A stretch of DNA of 64,000 nucleotides. Origin: an uncultured Gallionellaceae bacterium (GTDB lineage: Bacteria; Pseudomonadota; Gammaproteobacteria; Burkholderiales; Gallionellaceae). Positions 1 to 7,445 of this stretch are shown in pieces; the stretch's first letter is position 1, and each line of letters starts with the position of its first letter. The position numbers were made by a program, and so were the translations under genes. The notes below the pieces were generated by a model. It did not search any database, had not been told where the DNA came from, and saw nothing but the letters and a program-made list of their open reading frames with translations. The stretch is taken from the NCBI GenBank assembly GCA_903847155.1, contig CAINCU010000028.1, positions 186,001 to 250,000 of the forward strand, written 5' to 3'.

Positions 1-449
1 GGGATTTCGCGACCACGCTTGGTGCGTAAGTCGAATTCCTGCTGTAGCGATTGCATGTTTTCCTGTGCCGCTTTAAGCAGCATACTAAAGCTGTCGGTGC
101 GCGCCTTAACCTGTTGCGAATTTCGGTCGCAAGCAAGGTCAATTTCTTGCTCTGAACTGTAGGAGTTGAGCAGTGCATTGTCATGGCGCTCTGCCAGCTT
201 GCGTGCCTTTTCGGCTGCCGGGTCTTTTAATGGCGCATTCTTTTTAAATTCATCACGCTTATCTTCACGCTTCTCAATGTGACCTTTGTCAATCTCATAT
301 GTATCCCTGTTGGAATATTCCGGCGGGATAGTTTCGCCGTAATGCGTGGTGCCATTGGCGTCCACCCACTTGAACATCTTGGCCTCGGCATTCCATGAAA
401 ACGCCGCGCACAAAGCAGCGACACCGAACAACAATTTTGCATTAATCAT
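1..449 (-). CDS. DUF4124 domain periplasmic protein, C-terminus beyond the window
   Basis: Read on the minus strand from ATG at 449, the frame stays open to the left edge, so the gene is cut by the window. It begins with a signal peptide ([17 protein letters not shown]...NAEA) followed by a DUF4124 motif, KMFKWVDANGTTHYGETIPP, a short fold common in betaproteobacterial envelope proteins. After it comes a charged, probably helical stretch rich in Lys, Glu and Gln. The A of its ATG is the last base of the pyrE stop (TAATG), so it is translated directly behind pyrE. A second DUF4124 gene lies at 36896-37372. Function unknown; the fold and export are seen, the role is not. Confidence 0.8.
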   Translation of the reverse strand, partial: MINAKLLFGVAALCAAFSWNAEAKMFKWVDANGTTHYGETIPPEYSNRDTYEIDKGHIEKREDKRDEFKKNAPLKDPAAEKARKLAERHDNALLNSYSSEQEIDLACDRNSQQVKARTDSFSMLLKAAQENMQSLQQEFDLRTKRGREI

Positions 450-1090
450 TATTTAACTCCGTAACGGTCACGATAGGCTTGCACCGCGTGCAGATTCTGC
501 ACTAACTCTGCCTGACCCTGCAAATAAGCCAGCAAGTCATCCAACGCCGCAATAGAAATAACCGGCAGCCCGTAGTCGCGCTTAACTTCCTGTACCGCCG
601 ACAACTCGCCTTGCCCGCGTTCCATACGATCCAGCGCAATCACCACGCCGCACGGTACAGCACCAGCAGCGCGGATAAGTTCAATCGACTCGCGCACTGA
701 TGTTCCCGCCGAGATCACATCGTCAATGATGAGCACTTTGCCCTGCAGCTTCGCGCCCACCGTATTGCCGCCCTCGCCGTGGTCTTTTTCTTCTTTGCGG
801 TTGAAGCAATACGGCACGTTACGCCCCTGCTCCGCCAGCGAAATGGAAGTCCCTGCCACCAGTGGAATTCCTTTGTAGGCAGGGCCAAACAGCATGTCGA
901 ATTTGACATTGGAGGCGAGAATCGCCTGAGCGTAGAACTGGCACAGCTGGCGCAGTGCCGCCCCGTCTTGAAACAATCCAGAGTTGAAAAAATACGGCGA
1001 CAAACGCCCGGCTTTGGTTTGGAACTCGCCGAAGCGCAACACATTTTGCGCAACGGCGAAGCGGATAAAATCTTGACGGTAGGCGTGCAT
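449..1090 (-). CDS. pyrE: Orotate phosphoribosyltransferase
   Basis: Converts orotate and PRPP to orotidine 5'-monophosphate in pyrimidine synthesis. Starting at [12 protein letters not shown] (1090) gives 213 residues, the length of E. coli PyrE, with the conserved Lys26 (FQTKAGR), the flexible loop [13 protein letters not shown] and the PRPP motif [13 protein letters not shown]. An upstream ATG at 1126 (MSAPFKPY...) would add 12 residues that family members lack, and it overlaps a TATAAT-like box. The stop overlaps the next start by one base (TAATG), indicating translational coupling to the DUF4124 gene. Exonuclease III is divergent from it, an arrangement frequent in betaproteobacteria. 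Confidence 0.95.
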   Translation of the reverse strand: MHAYRQDFIRFAVAQNVLRFGEFQTKAGRLSPYFFNSGLFQDGAALRQLCQFYAQAILASNVKFDMLFGPAYKGIPLVAGTSISLAEQGRNVPYCFNRKEEKDHGEGGNTVGAKLQGKVLIIDDVISAGTSVRESIELIRAAGAVPCGVVIALDRMERGQGELSAVQEVKRDYGLPVISIAALDDLLAYLQGQAELVQNLHAVQAYRDRYGVK

Positions 1091-1123
1091 GAGAAGCTTG
1101 GTGTACGGTTTGAAAGGTGCCGA

Positions 1124-1133
1124 CATTATAATG
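1124..1133. promoter_or_regulatory. Palindromic TATAAT box between pyrE and xth
   Basis: The 10-mer CATTATAATG reads the same on both strands, so a perfect -10 hexamer TATAAT is present towards pyrE and towards xth. No convincing -35 hexamer at 16-18 bp was found on either strand. The role as a shared divergent -10 element is inference. Confidence 0.35.
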
Positions 1134-1275
1134 CCCGCCACGTCATTCTTTCGAGTTTCAATTCGAAGGCGAGACAAGGCGGCAACGAGCAAACGACGAT
1201 GGCAGTGCATGCAGCACGACGAGGAGTTTGCGAGGAAGCCAACGCAGTATCACCGATGAATTGGAATCTCGAAAC

Positions 1276-2043
1276 ATGCGCATCATCACCCTCAACCTCA
1301 ACGGCATCCGCTCCGCCTGCACCAAAGGCATGCTGGCATGGTTCGCCCAGCAAAATGCCGACATCCTGTGCGTGCAGGAACTCAAAGCACAAGCCGCCGA
1401 CATGACACCCGACATGCTCGCCCCGCCCGGCTACCACGGCTATTTCCACTACGCCGAAAAGAAAGGCTACAGCGGCGTGGGCATCTACAGCAAACGCAAA
1501 CCGGACAACGTCATTGTCGGTCTCAACATTCCAGAATTCGATGCCGAGGGTCGCTACATCGAAGCACAGTTCGGCAACTTGAGCGTGGTGTCGCTGTACC
1601 TGCCATCCGGTTCCAGCGGCGAGGAACGCCAAGCGGTGAAGTTCAAATTCCTTGAAGCGTTTATGCCGCACATGAGACAACTGTATGCCAGCGGACGCGA
1701 CATCATCGTTTGCGGCGACTGGAACATCGCCCACACCGAAAAGGATTTGAAGAACTGGCGCGGCAACAAAAAGAATTCCGGCTTCTTGCCCGAAGAGCGC
1801 GCGTGGCTCACGCAGTTGTTCAGCGAAGTCGGCTTCGTCGATGTGTTCCGCCAACTGCACCCCGCACTCGAAGCCTACACCTGGTGGTCGAATCGCGGAC
1901 AGGCTTGGGCGAAGGATGTCGGCTGGCGTTTGGATTATCAAGTCGCCACCCCGGGCATGGCCGCGAAGGCAGTAACGACGGGCATCTACAAGGAGCAACG
2001 GTTCTCGGATCACGCGCCGTTTATGGTGGATTACGCTGAATGA
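1276..2043 (+). CDS. xth: Exodeoxyribonuclease III (AP endonuclease, ExoIII family)
   Basis: Base-excision repair nuclease acting at abasic sites and as a 3'-5' exonuclease on duplex DNA. The start chosen is MRIITLNLNGIRS (1276), where the family fold begins, giving 255 residues; an in-frame upstream ATG at 1228 adds non-homologous sequence. Visible signatures are Asn7, Glu35 in CVQELK, GVGIYSK, GDWNIAHTEKDLKN (catalytic Asp/Asn), GWRLDYQV and the terminal SDHAPF with its catalytic His. All expected catalytic motifs are present, so it should be active. It is divergent from pyrE and followed by an inverted repeat at 2064-2141. Confidence 0.95.
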   Translation: MRIITLNLNGIRSACTKGMLAWFAQQNADILCVQELKAQAADMTPDMLAPPGYHGYFHYAEKKGYSGVGIYSKRKPDNVIVGLNIPEFDAEGRYIEAQFGNLSVVSLYLPSGSSGEERQAVKFKFLEAFMPHMRQLYASGRDIIVCGDWNIAHTEKDLKNWRGNKKNSGFLPEERAWLTQLFSEVGFVDVFRQLHPALEAYTWWSNRGQAWAKDVGWRLDYQVATPGMAAKAVTTGIYKEQRFSDHAPFMVDYAE

Positions 2044-2063
2044 CAAAAACCTAAAAACTATTT

Positions 2064-2141
2064 GCCACAGAGGACACAGAGATCACAGAGAAAGTCACGA
2101 CATCTCAAAGTGCGGCGGGTTTTCTCTGTGGTCTCTGTGGC
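2064..2141. repeat. CACAGAG-type inverted repeat after xth
   Basis: Left arm 2064-2093 is built from repeats of CACAGAG, and right arm 2121-2141 (TTTCTCTGTGG then TCTCTGTGGC) is its near-complement, with 27 bp between. The transcript could fold into a long hairpin. Short CACAGAG/CTCTGTG elements recur between genes in many proteobacteria; only this copy is seen in the window. It lies between xth and a co-directional gene. Confidence 0.6.
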
Positions 2142-2158
2142 TAAAAGGGGTTAAGAAA

Positions 2159-2794
2159 ATGAAAACAACCAACGAACCATTGTACCTGCTGCTAACCGGC
2201 CTCGCCCTGCTTGCCGTCTCCGCCATCCATCCGCACGACTACACCACATGGTGGATGGAAGTCGCGCCCATCTTCATCGCCGTGCCGATTTTCGTCGCCA
2301 CCTACAAGAACTACTCCCTCACCCCGCTGGTATATCGCCTGCTGTTCCTTCACGCGCTTATTCTCATGGTCGGCGGGCATTACACCTATGCCGAAGTACC
2401 GCTGGGTTACTGGATGGAAAACTGGTTCGGCTTCCTGCGCAACGACTACGACAAGATCGGCCACTTCGCGCAAGGCTTCGTGCCCGCCCTGCTGTTCCGC
2501 GAACTGCTGCTGCGCAGCTCGCCGTTGCGCCGGGGCAAATTGCTGTTCACGCTGGTCACCGCCTGCTGCCTCGCCGTCAGCGCCAGCTACGAACTGATCG
2601 AATGGGCAGCAGCGATCAGCATGGGACAAGGCGCCGATGCCTTCCTCGGCACACAGGGTGATCCGTGGGATACGCAGACGGATATGTTGATGGCGCTGAT
2701 CGGCGCGATTTGCGCGCAAGTGCTGTTGGCGAGGATGCAGGATAGACAGCTTGAGAAATTAAAAACTCTATTGCCCCGCAAGCCGCGCCAATAG
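2159..2794 (+). CDS. DUF2238 (YjdF-like) inner-membrane protein
   Basis: A 211-residue integral membrane protein with about six hydrophobic segments, the first directly after a short N-terminus. It matches the DUF2238/YjdF family by the motifs GGHYTYAEVPLG, NDYDKIGHFAQGFVPA and SASYELIEWAAA, whose conserved His, Asp and Glu lie near the membrane. The family has no established function. A purine-rich AAAGGGG sits about 10 bp before the ATG. The last codons and the stop TAG (KPRQ-stop) fall inside repeat copy A, so the C-terminus appears to have been set by the repeat. Confidence 0.85.
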   Translation: MKTTNEPLYLLLTGLALLAVSAIHPHDYTTWWMEVAPIFIAVPIFVATYKNYSLTPLVYRLLFLHALILMVGGHYTYAEVPLGYWMENWFGFLRNDYDKIGHFAQGFVPALLFRELLLRSSPLRRGKLLFTLVTACCLAVSASYELIEWAAAISMGQGADAFLGTQGDPWDTQTDMLMALIGAICAQVLLARMQDRQLEKLKTLLPRKPRQ

Positions 2795-2840
2795 GCGATC
2801 TGCGTCATGTGCCGTGCGAAGAACGCCTATTGACGGGCTT
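2778..2840. repeat. Palindromic repeat family, copy A
   Basis: Arms GCCAATAGGCGATCT (2783-2800 region) and AACGCCTATTGACGGGC (2821-2837) face each other around a loop of about 20 bp. On the minus strand the copy starts with the family core CCCGTCAATAGGCG. It lies between convergent genes and supplies the stop codon TAG (2792-2794) of the DUF2238 gene. Other copies: 15779, 22471, 26335, 29170, 34325 and 57858. Confidence 0.8.
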
Positions 2841-2859
2841 CTTCGACTTCCACTTTCGT

Positions 2860-3399
2860 CTAATAACACTCCTGTAGCGCGCGCTCCAATTTTTGAATCA
2901 ACGACAAAATTTCCCGACAAAATGCCAGTGCCGGTACACCTTGATTGGTCAAATAACCAAACTCAAAATCATAAGGGAGCTCTTGGTTTTTTGTCATTAT
3001 GGATAGTGGGTAGTGATGAGTGTTTCCTTTACGAAGTTCATAAAGCTGTTTTGTAATTTCGTGCTTGCAAGATGTTTTTACAAAATGGGGATTTTTTTTG
3101 CTTTGCTCTATACATACAAAACGATTAAGCATGGCAAGTGCCTCAGAATTTTCGATTGGTTCGCCCGTTTGTGGGTTGTTAAAGTCGTGATAGGCACGAA
3201 GAGCCTGTATTTCAAAGAAACTGTAGGCGGCACCAAAAAATGCGCTGATAAGCCAACGAAATTTATCTTTGTCTTTCTCTTGAGAAGCGAGGCCAAAAAA
3301 ATATTCACATTCGGAAATTTTATCGCAGGGGTCTGCAATGGCGTTCAAATCAATTAGGTTTAGCCAGTCATCAATCTTGGCAGAGGATGAAGAGATCAT
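2860..3399 (-). CDS. Hypothetical protein, possibly HEPN-like
   Basis: A 179-residue soluble protein with no signal peptide, encoded in DNA visibly richer in A+T than its neighbours. It is mostly predicted helical; the stretch CEYFFGLASQEK followed by FRWLISAFFGAAYSFFEIQALR resembles helices of HEPN-type proteins (a resemblance by eye only). The family's RX4-6H catalytic motif is not clearly present, so RNase activity cannot be claimed. It is convergent with the DUF2238 gene across repeat A and follows a lipoprotein gene of similar base composition. The pair may be acquired DNA. Confidence 0.6.
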   Translation of the reverse strand: MISSSSAKIDDWLNLIDLNAIADPCDKISECEYFFGLASQEKDKDKFRWLISAFFGAAYSFFEIQALRAYHDFNNPQTGEPIENSEALAMLNRFVCIEQSKKNPHFVKTSCKHEITKQLYELRKGNTHHYPLSIMTKNQELPYDFEFGYLTNQGVPALAFCREILSLIQKLERALQECY

Positions 3400-3429
3400 T
3401 TTCAGAGCAATCGCAAATAGATTACTAAT

Positions 3430-3993
3430 TCATCTAACGATAGAGAGCGGACATATGGATGTAGAACTAATTGTTTGTACAGCTTCCCCACCCACACAGC
3501 TGTAAACACAATTTGTATTAAAACCAGATGTCCATTCGCTCTTGAAAAAGCATGCAGAACCTCCGCTAATGCTGCCACGAGAATATTGCTGAGACTGCGT
3601 GTTTTGAATCATCTGCTGCTGAGCATATAGCGATTGTCGTCTCGCTTGAATTGCATTGAATCGTGTAATTCTTTCCGAATCAAATTCGGCAAAAGAAATT
3701 TGCTTTTGGTCGAGCCGTTCAGCTAATACCAAACAATATGCGTGGTATTCCTCGTCATCCTGATCGTATTTCCAATTTGTATAGAGATCTGTGCGGTGTG
3801 CGAAGGATTTGTCCATCTCTCGTGTTTGAGTAACCGCTTGCACCCAAGTGATTTCGCCTGCTTGGGCTTTTTGTTCAAGTTGTCCTTTTCTAGCGTCAAA
3901 TTCACTCTGGAGTTTACGACTGTCTGCTTGTCTAACAATGGCACAAGCTGACAGTAAGCAAAGCAAGATGATTGTGATTGATAATCTGAACAT
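3430..3993 (-). CDS. Hypothetical lipoprotein
   Basis: From ATG at 3993 the protein has 187 residues and a lipoprotein signal: MFRLSITIILLCLLSAC, with lipobox LLSAC. An upstream TTG at 4017 is in frame, but the Shine-Dalgarno-like CGAGG lies between the two and fits the ATG. The mature part holds a helical, Gln-rich middle (RRQSLYAQQQMIQNTQSQQ) and a Cys-containing C-terminus (CFFKSEWTSGFNTNCVYSC), which could form disulfides in the envelope. No family recognised. It shares AT-rich composition with the downstream 2860-3399 gene and may be co-transcribed with it (30 bp apart). Confidence 0.7.
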   Translation of the reverse strand: MFRLSITIILLCLLSACAIVRQADSRKLQSEFDARKGQLEQKAQAGEITWVQAVTQTREMDKSFAHRTDLYTNWKYDQDDEEYHAYCLVLAERLDQKQISFAEFDSERITRFNAIQARRQSLYAQQQMIQNTQSQQYSRGSISGGSACFFKSEWTSGFNTNCVYSCVGGEAVQTISSTSICPLSIVR

Positions 3994-4030
3994 GATGAAA
4001 CCTCGAAATTTTTTCAATTAGAAATCAACT

Positions 4031-5284
4031 CTATCCATTCTGTTGCGTTTCACCCCACGGCGCAACCCTAACCAACAACACCATCCCCGGCACCGCCAGC
4101 AGCGCACACAGCAGGAAAAACCACATCCATCCCATCGCATCCACCAGCCATCCCGCCGTGGCGTTGATGAAGGTGCGCGGGACGGCGGCGAGGCTGGTGA
4201 ACAGGGCGAACTGGGTGGCGGTGTAGGCGGGGTGGGTGGTGCGGGCGATGAAGGCGACGAAGGCGGCGGTGCCGACGCCGACGCCGAAGGCTTCGAGACC
4301 GATGACCAGTGCGAGTTGTGTGAGTTCGGCTGCGCCTATGCTGTTGAAGTGTCCCTGCGCGGCGAGCCAAGCGAAGCCGAAGATGGACACCACTTGCACC
4401 ACGCCGAACAGCCACAGCGCGCGGTTGATGCCGATCTTCAGCATCCACAAGCCGCCGAGCAAACCGCCGATCACTGCCGGCCACAAGCCCGCGTTTTTGG
4501 CGATGAGGCCGATCTCGGTTTTGCTGAAGCCCATGTCCAGATAGAACGGCGTGGCCAGCGAGGTACACAGGCTGTCGCCGAGTTTGTAGAAGAACAGGAA
4601 GGCGAGGATCAGCAGCGCGCTGTTCCAGCCCTGACGCGAGATGAATTCGTGGAACGGCTCGACCACCGCTTCGCGCAAAGTTTTTGGGGGTGCGGCGCGA
4701 TGCGGTTCGCTCACCAGCAGCGTCATCGCCATGCCGGGCAGCATGAACAGCGCGGTGATGATGAACACCATGCTCCACGGCAGATGGTCGGACAGGATCA
4801 GCGACAGCGAACCGGGAATGAGGCCGGCAACACGGTAGGCGTTCACATGCACCGAGTTACCAAGCCCGAGTTCCGCATCGCCCAACAGTTCGCGGCGATA
4901 GGCATCGAGCACGATGTCTTGCGTGGCGCTCAAGAACGCGAGCAAAGTGCAAAACAAAACAATCGTGGTCATCTCGGTTTGCGGCGAGAAACCGCCGAGC
5001 GTGGCGATCACCAGCAGCAGGCCGATTTGTGACAGCAACATCCAGCCGCGCCGCCGTCCCAGCGCGGGCAGCACGTAACGATCCAGCAGTGGCGACCAGA
5101 TGAATTTCCAGGTGTAGGGAAACTGGATCAGCGCGAACAGGCCGATGGTCTTGAGGTCGATGTGCTCACTGCGCAGCCACGCGGGAACCAGGTTGAACAA
5201 CAAATACAGCGGCAGGCCGGAAGAGAAGCCGGTGAACACGCAGATCAGCATGCGCTTGGTGAAGAGTTGCTGCCAGACGGTCAT
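4031..5284 (-). CDS. ampG: AmpG-like muropeptide/MFS permease
   Basis: Predicted 12-helix major facilitator protein of 417 residues that would import anhydro-muropeptides for cell-wall recycling. Family features seen are RMLICVFTGFSSGLPLYLLF at the N-terminus, the early loop WSPLLDRYVLPALGRRRGW and SATQDIVLDAYRRELL in the fourth/fifth helix region, all typical of AmpG. It lies 3 bp behind metW and is probably the last gene of metX-metW-ampG, although its role is unrelated to methionine. The convergent reading frames on the other strand are shadows. Substrate is inferred from the family, not shown. Confidence 0.88.
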   Translation of the reverse strand: MTVWQQLFTKRMLICVFTGFSSGLPLYLLFNLVPAWLRSEHIDLKTIGLFALIQFPYTWKFIWSPLLDRYVLPALGRRRGWMLLSQIGLLLVIATLGGFSPQTEMTTIVLFCTLLAFLSATQDIVLDAYRRELLGDAELGLGNSVHVNAYRVAGLIPGSLSLILSDHLPWSMVFIITALFMLPGMAMTLLVSEPHRAAPPKTLREAVVEPFHEFISRQGWNSALLILAFLFFYKLGDSLCTSLATPFYLDMGFSKTEIGLIAKNAGLWPAVIGGLLGGLWMLKIGINRALWLFGVVQVVSIFGFAWLAAQGHFNSIGAAELTQLALVIGLEAFGVGVGTAAFVAFIARTTHPAYTATQFALFTSLAAVPRTFINATAGWLVDAMGWMWFFLLCALLAVPGMVLLVRVAPWGETQQNG

Positions 5285-5287
5285 GGA

Positions 5288-5890
5288 TTAAGCGTTGCGC
5301 CGGAAGCGATACACCGCTGTGCTGCCGCGCAGATTCGGCATCACATGCACATCGTTGCCGTTTGCCATCACATGCCGCGCAAGGATGCGCATCTGCAGGT
5401 GCGCGCAGAGGAACTCAAAATCATGCAGCGTACACAGATGCACGTTGGGCGTGTCGTACCACTGATATGGCAACTCGTCCGACACCGGCATATTGCCCAG
5501 CAGCACTTGCAGACGATTCTTCCAGTAGCCGAAGTTGGGGAAGCTGACGATGCCTTCGCGCCCGACGCGCACGATCTCTTTCAACAACGCTTCGGTGTTG
5601 CGCGTGGCTTGCAGCGTCTGCGACAGGATGACGAAATCGAAAGACTGGTCTTCAAAATCGGCGATGCCGGATTCCAGATCATTCTGGATCACATTGACGT
5701 TGTTGGCGATACAGGCGGCGATGTTGGTGTCGCTGATCTCCACGCCGTAGCCGCGCACCTCGCGCGTTTCGCGCAGATAGCGCAACAGACTGCCGTCGCC
5801 GCAGCCGAGGTCGAGCACCGACGAGCCTTGCGGTATCCACGCGGCGATGGCGGCGAAGTCGGGACGGGCTTGGATGATAGAGGTGTTCAT
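5288..5890 (-). CDS. metW: Methionine biosynthesis protein MetW
   Basis: A 200-residue class I methyltransferase-fold protein with the SAM-binding motif [16 protein letters not shown] near residue 24 and later conserved stretches [14 protein letters not shown] and [13 protein letters not shown] that define MetW. In proteobacteria it accompanies MetX and is needed for, or modulates, homoserine acylation. Its ATG overlaps the metX stop by 4 bp (ATGA), so the two are translationally coupled and both fall under the leader at 7031-7159. Confidence 0.95.
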   Translation of the reverse strand: MNTSIIQARPDFAAIAAWIPQGSSVLDLGCGDGSLLRYLRETREVRGYGVEISDTNIAACIANNVNVIQNDLESGIADFEDQSFDFVILSQTLQATRNTEALLKEIVRVGREGIVSFPNFGYWKNRLQVLLGNMPVSDELPYQWYDTPNVHLCTLHDFEFLCAHLQMRILARHVMANGNDVHVMPNLRGSTAVYRFRRNA

Positions 5891-7020
5891 GCTGCCACCT
5901 CGCTATATACGTTGTTCAAATAATTCCGCATCACTGCGAAATACTGTTCGTCCTGCATCAGGAAAGAATCGTGGCCGTGCTGCGAGGTGATCTCGGCATA
6001 GCTCACGTCGCGTTTGTTGTGCAGCAGCGCATGCACGATCTCATGCGAACGCTCGGGCGCAAAGCGCCAGTCGGTGGTGAACGACACCACGAGGAATTTA
6101 GCTTGAGCAGGGGCGAAAGCACGATTCAAATTACCGTCAAGATCGCGCGCCGGGTCGAAATAATCCAGCGCCTTGGTCATCAGCAGATAGGTGTTGGCAT
6201 CGAAGTAGGCGGCGAATTTGTCGCCCTGATAGCGCAAATACGATTCAATCTGGAACTCGATGTCGTAACTGAAATTCAGTTTGCCGTGGCGCAACTCGCG
6301 CCCGAATTTATCGGCCATCGCATCGTCGGAAAGATAAGTGATGTGCCCCAGCATGCGTGCCAGGCGCAGGCCGCGCGTGGGCACCACGTTGTGCTGGTAA
6401 TAGTTGCCGCCGTGAAAATCCGGGTCGGTCAAAATCGCGCTACGCGCCACGTCGTTGAACGCGATGTTCTGCGCGGTAAGATGCGGTGCGGAAGCAATCG
6501 CCAGCACATGGCGCACACGTTCTGGATATGACAGCGCCCACTGCATCGCCTGCATACCGCCCAGACTCCCGCCGAGCACCGCCGCAAATTGCGTAATGCC
6601 GAGATGGTCGGCGAGACGCGCTTGCGATTCCACCCAGTCTTCCACGGTGATCACCGGAAAGCTTGCACCGTATGGTTTACCGCTTTGTGGGTCGATGCTG
6701 GAAGGGCCGGTAGAGCCATGACAACCGCCAAGGTTGTTCAGCCCGACCACAAAAAATTTGTCGGTGTCGATGGGCTTGCCCGGCCCCACCATGTTGTCCC
6801 ACCAGCCGAGATTCTTGGCGTCATCGGAATAATATCCGGCGACGTGATGATGTCCCGACAGCGCGTGACAGATCAGGATGGCGTTGGACTTGTCGCCATT
6901 CAGCGTGCCGTAAGTCTCGTACATCAATTCATAACGCGGGAGCACCGCGCCGCTCTTGAAAATGAGCGGTATGTCAAAAATGGCGCGTTGCGCCGAAACG
7001 ATTCCAACCGAATTATCCAA
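5887..7020 (-). CDS. metX: Homoserine O-acyltransferase MetX
   Basis: Acylates homoserine (acetyl or succinyl; not resolvable by eye) as the first committed step to methionine. Alpha/beta-hydrolase fold with nucleophile Ser in GGSLGGMQ (about residue 152), catalytic Asp in [10 protein letters not shown] and His in QHGHDSFL. The start is taken as TTG at 7020: GGAG lies 5 bp upstream and the homologous region (VGIVSAQRA...) begins just after, giving 377 residues. The next in-frame ATG at 7104 would place 28 residues across the terminator and riboswitch, so it is rejected. First gene of metX-metW-ampG. Confidence 0.95.
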   Translation of the reverse strand: MDNSVGIVSAQRAIFDIPLIFKSGAVLPRYELMYETYGTLNGDKSNAILICHALSGHHHVAGYYSDDAKNLGWWDNMVGPGKPIDTDKFFVVGLNNLGGCHGSTGPSSIDPQSGKPYGASFPVITVEDWVESQARLADHLGITQFAAVLGGSLGGMQAMQWALSYPERVRHVLAIASAPHLTAQNIAFNDVARSAILTDPDFHGGNYYQHNVVPTRGLRLARMLGHITYLSDDAMADKFGRELRHGKLNFSYDIEFQIESYLRYQGDKFAAYFDANTYLLMTKALDYFDPARDLDGNLNRAFAPAQAKFLVVSFTTDWRFAPERSHEIVHALLHNKRDVSYAEITSQHGHDSFLMQDEQYFAVMRNYLNNVYSEVAA

Positions 7021-7030
7021 AACAACTCCA

Positions 7031-7067
7031 AAAGAAAAAACCCGCACAGCTTGGGCTAGAGCGGGTT
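7031..7067 (-). terminator. Intrinsic terminator in the metX leader
   Basis: On the minus strand, AACCCGC (7067-7061) pairs perfectly with GCGGGTT (7045-7039), with an inner AGC/GCT stem, followed by TTTTTTCTTTT. It sits between the SAM-II-like aptamer and the metX Shine-Dalgarno, where a transcription-attenuating expression platform belongs. Confidence 0.85.
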
Positions 7068-7070
7068 CAC

Positions 7071-7125
7071 TCGCTTTAGCTGGAATATTTAAAGTGCCCC
7101 GCAAGCTGAACTCAAATCGGCACAG
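7071..7125 (-). ncRNA. SAM-II (SAM-alpha) riboswitch
   Basis: The minus-strand leader of metX carries the SAM-II signature in order: GTGCCGATTTG (7123-7113), GCTTGCGGGGCACTTTAAA (7104-7088 region) and GCTAAAGCG (7080-7072). GTGCC (7123-7119) pairs with GGCAC (7098-7094) as P1, and the conserved GATTTG, GCTTG, CACTTTAAA and GCTAAA blocks match the published consensus. SAM binding should reduce expression of metX-metW. The aptamer is followed directly by an intrinsic terminator, and predicted transcription begins at its 5' edge. Class assigned from motif memory. Confidence 0.85.
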
Positions 7126-7130
7126 GGCAG

Positions 7131-7159
7131 AGTGTCCGTGTTTTGGCTAATGCTGTCAA
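7131..7159 (-). promoter_or_regulatory. Sigma-70 promoter of metX
   Basis: TTGACA (7159-7154), a 17-bp spacer and GACACT (7136-7131) on the minus strand. Initiation about 7 bp downstream would start the RNA at the first bases of the riboswitch. The -35 is perfect, the -10 weak. Confidence 0.6.
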
Positions 7160-7445
7160 TTCCACCCCGCTATGCGATTCATACCCACTTCGTTGACAAT
7201 TTTTTACCTCATGCAATATTTCAACTTAAGTATGGCTTATGCCCGAGTATTTATACTACCTGCCTTATTCAGCGGGAAAACAGCCCGATTGCATCGGATT
7301 TGCAGATTCATAGTGCGTGTTCAAGCACCTGTGGTGCGGTATAGATTGATACGCAATCAAGCGTAGAATGCTGGCCGCTTCCACTGGCTTGGGTCGGTGG
7401 TTTTTCATTTATTGTCTGCGTGCATTTGCGCGAGACGGGTAGTAC
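7160..7445. other. Spacer before the efflux operon
   Basis: No credible gene. Near the operon side there are two perfect small palindromes, GCACC-TGT-GGTGC (7325-7337) and TTGAT-ACGCA-ATCAA (7346-7360), then a -10-like TAGAAT at 7364-7369. A well-spaced -35 was not found. The palindromes could be operators for a regulator not encoded next to the operon. Confidence 0.4.

Noticed and set aside
1126..2046. Long minus-strand ORF opposite exonuclease III
   Set aside because: Mirror frame of a clear xth gene; composition typical of an antisense shadow.
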